From assembly GCA_002239065.1 (NCBI GenBank), contig MPNO01000025.1:1-56772 (forward strand): DNA of 56,772 bases, read 5' to 3'. Positions 45,222 through 52,504 of this stretch are shown in pieces. Under the pieces are notes generated by a model, which was not told the DNA's origin, ran no database searches, and was given only the letters and a program-made list of their open reading frames with translations. A program made the translations under genes and the position numbers. The first letter of the stretch is position 1; every line of letters begins with the position of its first letter. This DNA is from Defluviicoccus sp. bin129 (GTDB taxonomy: Bacteria > Pseudomonadota > Alphaproteobacteria > MPNO01).

Positions 45222-45653
45222 TCAGCCGCGCACGATGTAGTCGCGCAGCGCGTCCGCCTCGGCCATCACCCCGTCGATGCGGGCCTTGACCACGTCGCCG
45301 ATGCTGACGATGCCGATCAGCCTGCCGTCCTCGACCACCGGCAGGTGACGGAACCTGCGGTCGGTCATCAGCGCCAGGATCTCGCGGTCGCCGTCGCCCG
45401 GCGCGCAGGTCTCGACCGGGCTCGCCATGCAGGTCTCGACCAGGCAGTCGAGGAACGCCGCGCCCTGCTCGGCGAGGCCGCGCACGATGTCGCGTTCGGA
45501 AACGATGCCGACCAGCGCGCCGTCCTCGTCGGTCACCACCAGGGCGCCGATCATGCGCCCGGCGAGCTCGGCCACCGCGGCGGCGATGGTGGTGCCGGGC
45601 GGCACGGTCGCGACCTCGCTGCCCTTGGCCCGGAGAATCCCGCGGACATCCAT
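45222..45653 (-). CDS. CBS-domain pair protein
   Basis: The 143-residue protein consists of two CBS motifs (VPPGTTIAAAVAEL...GALVGIVSERDIVRG and CAPGDGDREILALM...GRLIGIVSIGDVVKA). CBS pairs bind adenosyl ligands and act as sensors. AGGGAGG precedes ATG 45653 (MDVRGILRAKG). The open frame upstream has no support. It leads the amidohydrolase gene by 4 nt, so it may regulate that enzyme or its transcription, though related CBS proteins are common and of unknown role. Confidence 0.9.
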   Translation of the reverse strand: MDVRGILRAKGSEVATVPPGTTIAAAVAELAGRMIGALVVTDEDGALVGIVSERDIVRGLAEQGAAFLDCLVETCMASPVETCAPGDGDREILALMTDRRFRHLPVVEDGRLIGIVSIGDVVKARIDGVMAEADALRDYIVRG

Positions 45654-45769
45654 CGTCGCCTCCCTGCAATACACCATGCCGATCCTGGAAATATCGGACT
45701 GCCGGCGCGGCGAGTCCAGACGCCGCGGCAGGTGACACGGCGCCCGCATTGGCGTTGAATGGAGACGCC

Positions 45770-46447
45770 TTGGCCCAGAGCATCACATTGACCGCCGCGG
45801 ACGGGCACGCGCTCGACGCCTGGCACGCCGCGCCCGCGCGCCCCGCGGGGGGCATCGTCGTGCTGCACGCGATCTACGGCCTGACCCCGCACATGGCGGA
45901 TGTCTGCGACCTCTACGCGGAGGCCGGGATCGCGGCGATCGCGCCGGCGCTCTACGACCGCTCGGGCAGGAACGTCGTGTTCGGCTATGGCGCGGACGGG
46001 CGCGAAGGCGGCATGGCGCAGCGCGAGACCCTCGCCGAGGCGACGGTGCTGACGGATGTCGAGGCCGCGCTCGCCGCGCTCCGTCCGGCGGGCAGGGTCG
46101 CGGTGCAGGGGTTCTGCACCGGCGGCACCTGGGCGTGGATCGCCGCCGCCCGCCTCGCCGTCGACGCGGCGGTGATCTATTACGGCAGCGACGTCGACGC
46201 CCATCTCGAGCGCGCGCCGTCCTGCCCGGCGATCCTGCATTACGGCGACCGCGACGCGGTGGTCCCGCTCGACCGGGTCGAGACCATCCGGAACGCTCAT
46301 CCGGGGCTCGAATTCCACGTCTATCCCGGCGCCGACCACGCTTTCTTCAACCCCGATCAGGAGAGCCACGACGCGGCCGCGGCGGCCGCCGCGCACCAGC
46401 GCACGCTCGCCTTCCTCCGGGCCCGGCTCGCCGATGGCCGGCGATGA
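45770..46447 (+). CDS. Dienelactone hydrolase family protein
   Basis: The 225-residue alpha/beta hydrolase starts at TTG 45770 behind GGAGACGCC and reads MAQSITLTAADGHALDAWHA; TTGs at 45749 and 45755 are weaker choices. The nucleophile C116 lies in GFCTGG, with the acid in YGDRD and the His in YPGADHAFFN. Dienelactone hydrolases open lactones from catechol ortho-cleavage. It is divergent from the CBS gene. It fits the ring-degradation theme of the window. Confidence 0.88.
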   Translation: MAQSITLTAADGHALDAWHAAPARPAGGIVVLHAIYGLTPHMADVCDLYAEAGIAAIAPALYDRSGRNVVFGYGADGREGGMAQRETLAEATVLTDVEAALAALRPAGRVAVQGFCTGGTWAWIAAARLAVDAAVIYYGSDVDAHLERAPSCPAILHYGDRDAVVPLDRVETIRNAHPGLEFHVYPGADHAFFNPDQESHDAAAAAAAHQRTLAFLRARLADGRR

Positions 46448-46474
46448 GCGGGGCGGCCCGGCCCTGAACGCGCC

Positions 46475-47887
46475 ATGAGCGAGAGCGGAGCGCCGCGCGC
46501 CGGCTGGCTCGATCTCGTGCGCGGCGGGCGGGGGGTGTTCACGGTCCTGCTCAACCTCGCGGTGATCGTGCACGGGGTGAACACCTTCGTGCTGTCGACC
46601 GTGATGCCATCGGTGATCGCCGATATCGGCGGCGCGGCGTATTACGCCTGGCCGGCGATGGTCTATCTGATCGGCACCATCGTCGGCGCCTCGGGCGGCG
46701 CGCCGGTCCGCGCGGCGCTCGGACGCCGCCGGGGCTATGTCGCCTCGGGGCTGGTGTTCGTCGCCGGCAGCGCGGTGGCGGCGCTGGCGCCGAACATGGC
46801 GCTCCTGCTCGCGGGCCAGCTCCTGCAGGGCTTCGGCGGCGGGCTGCTGCTGTCGCAGACGATGGCCCTGGTGCGCGAGATCTACGAAGGCGCGCTGCGC
46901 GGCCGCATCCTGGCGGCGATCAACGCGGCCTGGGTCGCGGCGGCGATGATCGGCCCGGCCGAGGCCGGGCTGTTCGCCGCGATCGACTGGTGGCGGGGCG
47001 CGTTCTGGGCCGCGATTCCGCTCGCGCTGCTGGTCTGCGCGCTGGCCTGGCGCTATGTCGCCCCGTCCGGCGAGCCCGGCCGGCGCTCGGGCTTTCCGCT
47101 GCGCCGGCTGGCGCTGGTCGCGGCGGCGGTGATGTGCGTCGCCGCGGCGGGGCAGATCGACTCGGTGCCGGCGGGGATCGCGCTGGTGATCGCCTCCTGC
47201 CTGCTGGTGCGGCTCACCCTCGGGCTCGACGGGAAGTCCGACAACCCGATCTATCCGAGGCACGCGCTGTCCCCCTTCACCGATGTCGGCGCCGCCTACT
47301 GGATGTTCATGATGCTGGCCGTCACCCAGGTGGCGCCGGCCATTTTCCTGCCGCTGCTGCTCGGCGTGCTGCACGACGTGCCGGCGCTCTGGCTCGGCTA
47401 CTACAACATGCTGATGTCCTTCGCCTGGTCGGCGGGTTCGCTCGCCTTCGCCCACGTGACCGGGCGGGAAACCACCAGATGGGCGATCCTCGCGGGCTTC
47501 GCGATCTCCACGATCGGCCTCGCCGGCATGGCCGCCGGCGTCGCCGGACACCCGCTGTGGCTGCTCGCGCTGTGGTCGATCGTGATCGGCTTCGGGATCG
47601 GGATATCCAACGTGCTGGCGATCACCTGGACGATGTCGATCGCGGCCACCGGCGAGGAAACCCTCACCGCCTCGGCGATCCCGGCGCTGCGCTCGCTGGG
47701 GCTCGCCTTCGGCGCGGCGGCGACCGGGCTGGTCGCCAACGCCGCCGGGCTCGGCGACGCGACCGACCCGGGGAACGTGACGCGCGCGCTCACCGCCGTG
47801 TTCGCGTTCTGCGCGCTCGCCCCCGCGATCGGGCTGGCGATGACCGTGCTCTCCTTCGCGGCGAATGCCGGGCGCGCTAACGGATGA
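46475..47887 (+). CDS. MFS transporter
   Basis: The 470-residue protein is a hydrophobic integral membrane protein with at least 12 predicted segments, starting with LNLAVIVHGVNTFVLSTVMP. The drug:H+ antiporter-like features IADIGGAAYYAWPAMVYLIG and QGFGGGLLLSQTM recall the DHA2 group. It is 27 bp after the dienelactone hydrolase, so they may share an operon and it may move a related substrate. It overlaps the tail of the convergent EamA gene by 11 bp. The substrate is unknown. Confidence 0.88.
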   Translation: MSESGAPRAGWLDLVRGGRGVFTVLLNLAVIVHGVNTFVLSTVMPSVIADIGGAAYYAWPAMVYLIGTIVGASGGAPVRAALGRRRGYVASGLVFVAGSAVAALAPNMALLLAGQLLQGFGGGLLLSQTMALVREIYEGALRGRILAAINAAWVAAAMIGPAEAGLFAAIDWWRGAFWAAIPLALLVCALAWRYVAPSGEPGRRSGFPLRRLALVAAAVMCVAAAGQIDSVPAGIALVIASCLLVRLTLGLDGKSDNPIYPRHALSPFTDVGAAYWMFMMLAVTQVAPAIFLPLLLGVLHDVPALWLGYYNMLMSFAWSAGSLAFAHVTGRETTRWAILAGFAISTIGLAGMAAGVAGHPLWLLALWSIVIGFGIGISNVLAITWTMSIAATGEETLTASAIPALRSLGLAFGAAATGLVANAAGLGDATDPGNVTRALTAVFAFCALAPAIGLAMTVLSFAANAGRANG

Positions 47888-48752
47888 GCCCCCCGCCTCG
47901 GCGCTCCTCGCGCCAGGTGTTGTACCAGGCCGCGGCGAAGATGATCGCCGCGCCGATCAGGATCGGCGCCTCGAAGGCCTCGCCGAACAGCACGATGCCG
48001 AGCCCGGCCGAGAGCGGCAGGCGCAGGAAGTCGAACGGCACCACGAAGCTCGCATCCGCCGCCGCCATGGCGCGGGTCACGCAGTAATGGACGGCGTAGC
48101 CGGCGACCCCGAGCCCGGCGATCGGCGGCAAATCGGCGAGCCCGGGCGTGCGCCAGACGAAGGCCGCCGGGATCGCCGAGAAGACGAGCACGAAGACGCT
48201 CATGTAGAAGACGACGACGTTGCCGGACTCGCTGGAGGAGAGCCGCTTGGTGGCGATGAAGGCAGACGCGTAGAAGAACGCCGCGGCGAGCACCACCAGC
48301 GGGCCGATGCCGAAGCCGAGCCCGGCGGGGCGGACGATGATCAGCGTGCCGGCGAAGCCCGCCGCCACCACCAGGATGCGGGCGAGGTCGACGCGCTCGC
48401 CGAGCACCAGGACCGCCATGATCACCACGAAGATCGGCATGGTGAACTGGAGCGCCGAGAGCTCGGCCAGGGTCACCATGGTGACGCCGAAGAACCATGC
48501 CACGTTGCCGGTATAGAGCAGCCCGTTGCGCAGCCCGTGCAGGGCGAGGCGCTCGGTGCGGATCGCCGCCGAGCCCTGGCGCAGGATCCACGGCGCCATC
48601 AGGCAGAGATTGACCACGCTCCTGAGGAAGATCAGCTCGAGCACGTGGTAGTCGGGGGTGAGAAGGCGGACCAGCAGCGCCATCGCGACCAGCGACGACG
48701 CCGCGCCGATCATGAACAGCGCGCCTTCGATACGCTTCGAGACGATGGCCAA
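47877..48752 (-). CDS. EamA/DMT family transporter
   Basis: The 291-residue protein has about ten hydrophobic helices in two similar halves, as in drug/metabolite exporters of the EamA family (LELIFLRSVVNLCLMAPW and AFFYASAFIATKRLS are examples). The TTG start at 48752 is the only one giving the usual N-terminus (IEGALFMIGAASSLVAMAL). It is the last gene of a minus-strand run after the Rieske oxygenase and cupin genes. It may export a metabolite of that pathway, but the substrate is not known. Confidence 0.88.
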   Translation of the reverse strand: MAIVSKRIEGALFMIGAASSLVAMALLVRLLTPDYHVLELIFLRSVVNLCLMAPWILRQGSAAIRTERLALHGLRNGLLYTGNVAWFFGVTMVTLAELSALQFTMPIFVVIMAVLVLGERVDLARILVVAAGFAGTLIIVRPAGLGFGIGPLVVLAAAFFYASAFIATKRLSSSESGNVVVFYMSVFVLVFSAIPAAFVWRTPGLADLPPIAGLGVAGYAVHYCVTRAMAAADASFVVPFDFLRLPLSAGLGIVLFGEAFEAPILIGAAIIFAAAWYNTWREERRGGGLIR

Positions 48753-48803
48753 GGCCGGGGCGGGGCGCGGGGCTTAGCGCGGCCGGCCCGGGACGGGCAG
48801 GCC

Positions 48804-49343
48804 CTAGGCCGGCTGCGGTTCGAGCACCCTGACCGCGTTGTTCGCCGGGTCGTAGCGGTAGCGCAGCGTGCGGTCGAGGTCGCAGCCGGTCACCCGCACC
48901 AGCCGGGTTTCCAGCGGCCGGTCGAGCGAGTGGATCACGCCCTCGTTGTAGACATGCGCCTCGCCCTCGCCCAGCGTGTATCGGCGCTCGATCTCGAGCT
49001 CGGCGCGGCCCTCGCGCGCGCCGTCGTCGAGCCGGCGCCACTCGGTCATCACCACGTGGTTCATCGCCATGCCGTAGACCACCCAGGACGGGCCGTGGCA
49101 GTGCGGGGTGTTGTTCGACGGGCCGCGGTTGGTATGGGCCATCACCCGGAAGCCGTGCCGGTCGTCGACGAAGATGGTCTCCGCCCCGGACGGCTTGTCG
49201 GGGCCGAGATGGGCGGCGACGAAATCGGCATCGGCCAGCAGCTTTTCCAGGTGGCGCGCGACGACCTCGCGGCCCGCCGGGCCGGGATCGGCGTCGAGCG
49301 CGGCCCGCGCATCGGCGCAAAACTGTTCCAGCGTGTAGGCCAT
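48804..49343 (-). CDS. Cupin-type protein, cysteine dioxygenase-like
   Basis: The 179-residue protein has an N-terminal helical part and a cupin barrel with HCHGPSWVVYG (H81, H83) and later H130/H138 (GEAHVYNEGVIHSL). This resembles the cysteine/3-mercaptopropionate dioxygenase group and related predicted metal-dependent cupins. I cannot give a substrate. ATG 49343 lies 26 bp after the Rieske oxygenase stop, so both probably act in one pathway. The next gene is an EamA transporter. Confidence 0.75.
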   Translation of the reverse strand: MAYTLEQFCADARAALDADPGPAGREVVARHLEKLLADADFVAAHLGPDKPSGAETIFVDDRHGFRVMAHTNRGPSNNTPHCHGPSWVVYGMAMNHVVMTEWRRLDDGAREGRAELEIERRYTLGEGEAHVYNEGVIHSLDRPLETRLVRVTGCDLDRTLRYRYDPANNAVRVLEPQPA

Positions 49344-49369
49344 CGGTCCTCGTCCCCTGAATTGCGCGG

Positions 49370-50362
49370 TCAGCTCGCCCGGGCGCTCTCGGCGACGCCC
49401 CATTTGAGCCCCATCCCCTTGAGCCAGCGGCGATAGGCGACGGAGAACTTGTCGGCGCGGATGTGGAGCTCGTCCTTGAGGTCGAGCGGGATCTCGGCCG
49501 GGCGCTGGCTCTCGACGATCCACTTGTCCTGACTGAACACCTTGTCCTGGCGGTCGATGATCTGCTGCTCGGTGACCTGGTCGCCGAAATTGATCGCCAC
49601 CAGCAGCCACACCAGGCAGTCGTCGGGGGCCAGCGGGGTGACCGTCAGCATCATGCAGAACATGTTGTCGTCGCCGGTCTCCTTGGCGAAATAGGCCGTC
49701 GTCGGGCGGAAGCAGCGATAGGTGTAGTGGGTCATCGCCGGCACCCCGCGATGGTCGGCGAAGGGCTGCCAGATCGGCACCCGCCCGGTGCCGATCCCGT
49801 CCTCGTCCTCGAACACGTCGTAGTCCTCGACCAGATCGGGTTTCGACGGATCGCCGTTGATCATCGGGTGGACGAAGGGGAAGTGCGGGATGTCGATGAA
49901 GTTCTCGACGGTGCGGAACGGGTTGGCGCGGAAATTGTAGGGGCCGACGATCTGCTTGCGGTAGGCCCCGTCGGTCCATTCCGGGAAGGGCGGCACGTCG
50001 CGGTCGGGCTCGCCCAGCGACACCCAGATGAAGCCGTAGGCCTCCCTGGCGCAATAGGTCTCGGCCCGCGCGCCCGCCGGCGGGGTGAGGTCGGGCATCG
50101 CCGGGATGAAGGTGCAGCGGCCCTCCTTGTTGTAGTGCCAAGCGTGGTAGGGGCAGGCGAGCTGGCCGTCCTTGACCGCGCCCAGCGACAGCCTGGTGCC
50201 GCGATGGGCGCAGTGGTCCTTCCAGGCCATCACCTCGCCGCCGGCGCGCCACAGCACCAGGTCGGTGCCGAACAGCCGGGCGGCCATCACCCCGCCCTCG
50301 TCGAGGTCGGCCGCGCGCCCGACCGCCTGCCAGTCGTTCTTCAACACCGGATCGTCGATCAT
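49370..50362 (-). CDS. Rieske non-heme iron oxygenase
   Basis: The 330-residue oxygenase has Rieske ligands C51, H53, C70 and H73 (KDHCAHRGTRLSLG and LACPYHAWHY). Its iron motif is ENFIDIPHFPFVH. It differs from the three VanA-like oxygenases of the window by the N-terminus and the KDHCAHRG motif, and is closer to phenoxybenzoate/carbazole-type oxygenases. ATG 50362 starts MIDDPVLKNDWQAVG. The leader region upstream is made of repeat elements, so a promoter could lie inside a repeat. No reductase gene is adjacent. Confidence 0.9.
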   Translation of the reverse strand: MIDDPVLKNDWQAVGRAADLDEGGVMAARLFGTDLVLWRAGGEVMAWKDHCAHRGTRLSLGAVKDGQLACPYHAWHYNKEGRCTFIPAMPDLTPPAGARAETYCAREAYGFIWVSLGEPDRDVPPFPEWTDGAYRKQIVGPYNFRANPFRTVENFIDIPHFPFVHPMINGDPSKPDLVEDYDVFEDEDGIGTGRVPIWQPFADHRGVPAMTHYTYRCFRPTTAYFAKETGDDNMFCMMLTVTPLAPDDCLVWLLVAINFGDQVTEQQIIDRQDKVFSQDKWIVESQRPAEIPLDLKDELHIRADKFSVAYRRWLKGMGLKWGVAESARAS

Positions 50363-50439
50363 CGCGCCATTCTGCCGCCGACCGCCCGCCGCGTCCACGG
50401 GCGTTTGCGGGGAGTCCGGGCGGGGTGTGCAAGGCCCCA

Positions 50440-50656
50440 ATTCGTCATTTCGACGGACCCCGGACCTGATCCGGGGCGTAGCCGTGCGCAGCACGGCGGC
50501 CCCCCTCTCGTCATTTCGACCGGAGCCGTGCGGCAGCACGGCGGAGTGGAGAAACCTCGTCCCCATGGGGCTGGGAGGTTTCTCCACTCCGCGCCTCCGG
50601 CGCTCCGGTCGAAATGACGAGGGGGGACGCGCCTGCGGCGCTCCGGTCGGAATGAC
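50440..50656. repeat. Palindromic repeat array, left copy
   Basis: The 339-bp gap 50363-50701 holds four copies of a core TCATTTCGA or its complement (50445, 50511, 50609; a variant at 50647). Two arms of about 50 bp, CGTCATTTCGACCGGAGC...AGTGGAGAAACCTC and its complement, face each other around CCCATGGGG at 50501-50626 and could form a long hairpin. The unit CCCCGGACCTGATCCGGGG also occurs. No gene is seen in the gap. A matching array lies on the other side of the TSUP gene. Confidence 0.85.
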
Positions 50657-50701
50657 CAACCGCCCCCTGACGCGGCCGCCCGGCTGCGGCATCATGCGGG
50701 C

Positions 50702-51469
50702 ATGGAGCCGTCCTTTCTCGGCGTGCCGGGCGTCGACGCCTGGGTGTTCGGCGGGCTCGCCGCCTTCTCCTTCGTCACCGCGTTCATCGCCTCCACCATC
50801 GGCACCGCCGGCGGGCTGATCCTGCTCGCGGTGATGGCGATCTGGTTTCCCCCCGCGGTGCTGATCCCGGTGCATACGGTGGTGATGCTGGGCTCGTCGT
50901 CGAGCCTCGCCGTCATGCGCTGGCGCTTCGTGCTGCGGGGAACCGTCCTGCCCTTCGCGCTCGGCGCGGCGGTGGGCGCGCTGGCCGGCGCGCAGATCTT
51001 CGTCACCCTGTCCGCCGTGATCCTGCAGGGCATTCTCGGCGTCTCGATCCTCGCGCTCGCCTGGACCCCCAGATTCACCCGCTTCGGGCCCGAGCGCGGG
51101 CGCTTCGCGGTGCTCGGCTTCGTCATGACCTTTCTCGGCGTGTTCGTCAGCGCCACCGGCAGCCTGCTCGCCCCCTTCGTCGCCGGCGCCACCCGGGACC
51201 GGCGCTACATGCCGCCGACGCTGTCCCTGCTGATGACCGTCGTCCATGTCGCCAAGCTCGCCGCGTTCGGCGCCGTCGGGCTCGGCGTCGGCGCATACCT
51301 GCCGCTGATCGGAGCGATGATCGCGGTCGCGATATTGGGCAATTTCGTCGGCAGCCGCACCCTCGACCTGGTGCCGGAGCGCGCCTTCCGCATCGCCCTC
51401 CAAATCGTGCTCACCGGACTCGGCCTCCGCCTGCTCTGGGTCACCGCGGTCGAGGCCGGGCTGGTCTGA
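50702..51469 (+). CDS. TSUP family (TauE/SafE) membrane permease
   Basis: The 255-residue integral membrane protein has about eight hydrophobic segments and the TSUP features FIASTIGTAGGLILLAVMA and SATGSLLAPFVAG. The family exports sulfite or organosulfonates in some bacteria, but most members are uncharacterised. ATG 50702 begins MEPSFLGVPGVDAWVFGGL. It is flanked on both sides by the same family of palindromic repeats, so the gene plus repeats forms a distinct block. The cargo is unknown. Confidence 0.9.
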   Translation: MEPSFLGVPGVDAWVFGGLAAFSFVTAFIASTIGTAGGLILLAVMAIWFPPAVLIPVHTVVMLGSSSSLAVMRWRFVLRGTVLPFALGAAVGALAGAQIFVTLSAVILQGILGVSILALAWTPRFTRFGPERGRFAVLGFVMTFLGVFVSATGSLLAPFVAGATRDRRYMPPTLSLLMTVVHVAKLAAFGAVGLGVGAYLPLIGAMIAVAILGNFVGSRTLDLVPERAFRIALQIVLTGLGLRLLWVTAVEAGLV

Positions 51470-51489
51470 GGGCGATGGCGTCCCCGGTC

Positions 51490-51866
51490 CGTTCGTCATT
51501 TCGACGGACCCCGGACTTGATCCGGGGCGTAGCCGTGCGGAGCACGGCGGAGTGGAGAAACCTCGTCCCCATTGGCCCCCCCTTCGTCATTTCGACCGGA
51601 GCCGTGCGTCAGCACGGCGGAGTGGAGAAACCTCTTCCCCATTGGCAGGGAGGTTTCTCCACTGCGCGCTTCGCGCTCCGGTCGAAATGACGAGGGGAGG
51701 TTGCTCATGGGGCAGGGAGGTTTCTCCACTCCGCGCTTCGCGCTCCGGTCGAAATGACGAGGGGAGGTTGCCCATGGGGCTGGGAGGTTTCTCCACTGCG
51801 CGCCTTCGGCGCTTCGGTCGAAATGACGAGGGAGGCGCCGCGCTGCGCGCTCCGGTCGAAATGACG
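51490..51866. repeat. Palindromic repeat array, right copy
   Basis: The 449-bp gap 51470-51918 is nearly filled by six copies of the core TCATTTCGA/TCGAAATGA (51496, 51587, 51682, 51749, 51818, 51856) in both directions, with AGTGGAGAAACCTC/GAGGTTTCTCCACT arms between them. A GGACCCCGGACTTGATCCGG element at its left end matches the left array. It looks like a short non-coding repeat family, perhaps mobilised in trans. No gene is seen in it. Confidence 0.85.
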
Positions 51867-51918
51867 GGCGGGGCGTCCCGGGCTAGGATCGTCGCCGGAC
51901 TCCGCGAGGGAAACCGCC

Positions 51919-52467
51919 ATGCCGAGACTGAAGCCGCTGGCCCGCGACGAGGCGCCCGAGGAGGCGCGCGAGGCGATGGACCGGGCCGCGAGCGCGCTGG
52001 GCGCGCCGACCACGACGGCCGGGATCCAGGCGCGCTGCCCGCCGATCCTCAAGGCCGGGCAGGTGCTCGGCGCGGCGCCGGGGAAGAGCGGCACGCTGCC
52101 GGCCGATCTGCGCTATTTGATCTGCGTCCGGGTCGCGCAGATCGTCCAGTGCCCGTTCTGAATCGACACCAACGCTGCCGGGAGCAGCGCCGCGGGAAGC
52201 ACCGACGAGAAGATCGCCGCCGTCGCCGCATGGCGCGACAGCGACCTGTTCGGCGCCGCCGAGAAGGCCGCCTTCGCCTTCGCCGAGGGACTCACGCAAA
52301 CCCCGGCCGCAATCCCCGACGACGTCTACCAACGGGCCGCCGGCCACTTCTCCGAGGCCCAGCTCGTCGAACTCGCCGCCACCGCGGCGATGGAGAACTA
52401 CCGCGCCCGGCTCAACCGGGCGTTCCTGGTCGAGGCGCAGGGGTTCTACAAGCCGGCGGCGGGGTAG
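51919..52467 (+). CDS. AhpD/carboxymuconolactone decarboxylase-like protein, candidate selenoprotein (CxxU)
   Basis: ATG 51919 opens a frame with residues 1-80 reading LPADLRYLICVRVAQIVQCPF at the end, split here as LPADLRYLICV and RVAQIVQCPF. Codon 81 is TGA (52159-52161). The same frame continues IDTNAAGSSAAG for 101 more codons to TAG 52465-52467 and keeps helical, alanine-rich family character. AhpD/CMD proteins normally read CPFCID here, so the TGA replaces the second Cys of the CxxC redox site. The total of 182 residues fits the family. It is probably a peroxidase-like or disulfide-reductase protein with selenocysteine 81 and Cys78; a simple nonsense mutation of TGC is the alternative. 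Confidence 0.85.
52159..52189 (+). promoter_or_regulatory. Candidate bacterial SECIS stem-loop after the in-frame TGA
   Basis: Seventeen bases after the TGA lies the loop CGGGA (52179-52183) closed by a perfect 6-bp stem, CGCTGC (52173-52178) with GCAGCG (52184-52189). Bacterial SECIS elements are stem-loops with a G-containing apical loop at about this distance inside the coding region; E. coli fdhF has 18 bases. This supports reading the TGA as selenocysteine. Small GC-rich hairpins are common here, so the evidence is not conclusive. Confidence 0.6.
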
Positions 52468-52504
52468 GGCACCGCCCGCCGCCGGCTTTCGTCCCGCGGC
52501 CCGG

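Noticed and set aside
50440..51866. CRISPR array
   Set aside because: The repeats are palindromic, occur in both directions and have no regular unique spacers, and there are no cas genes.
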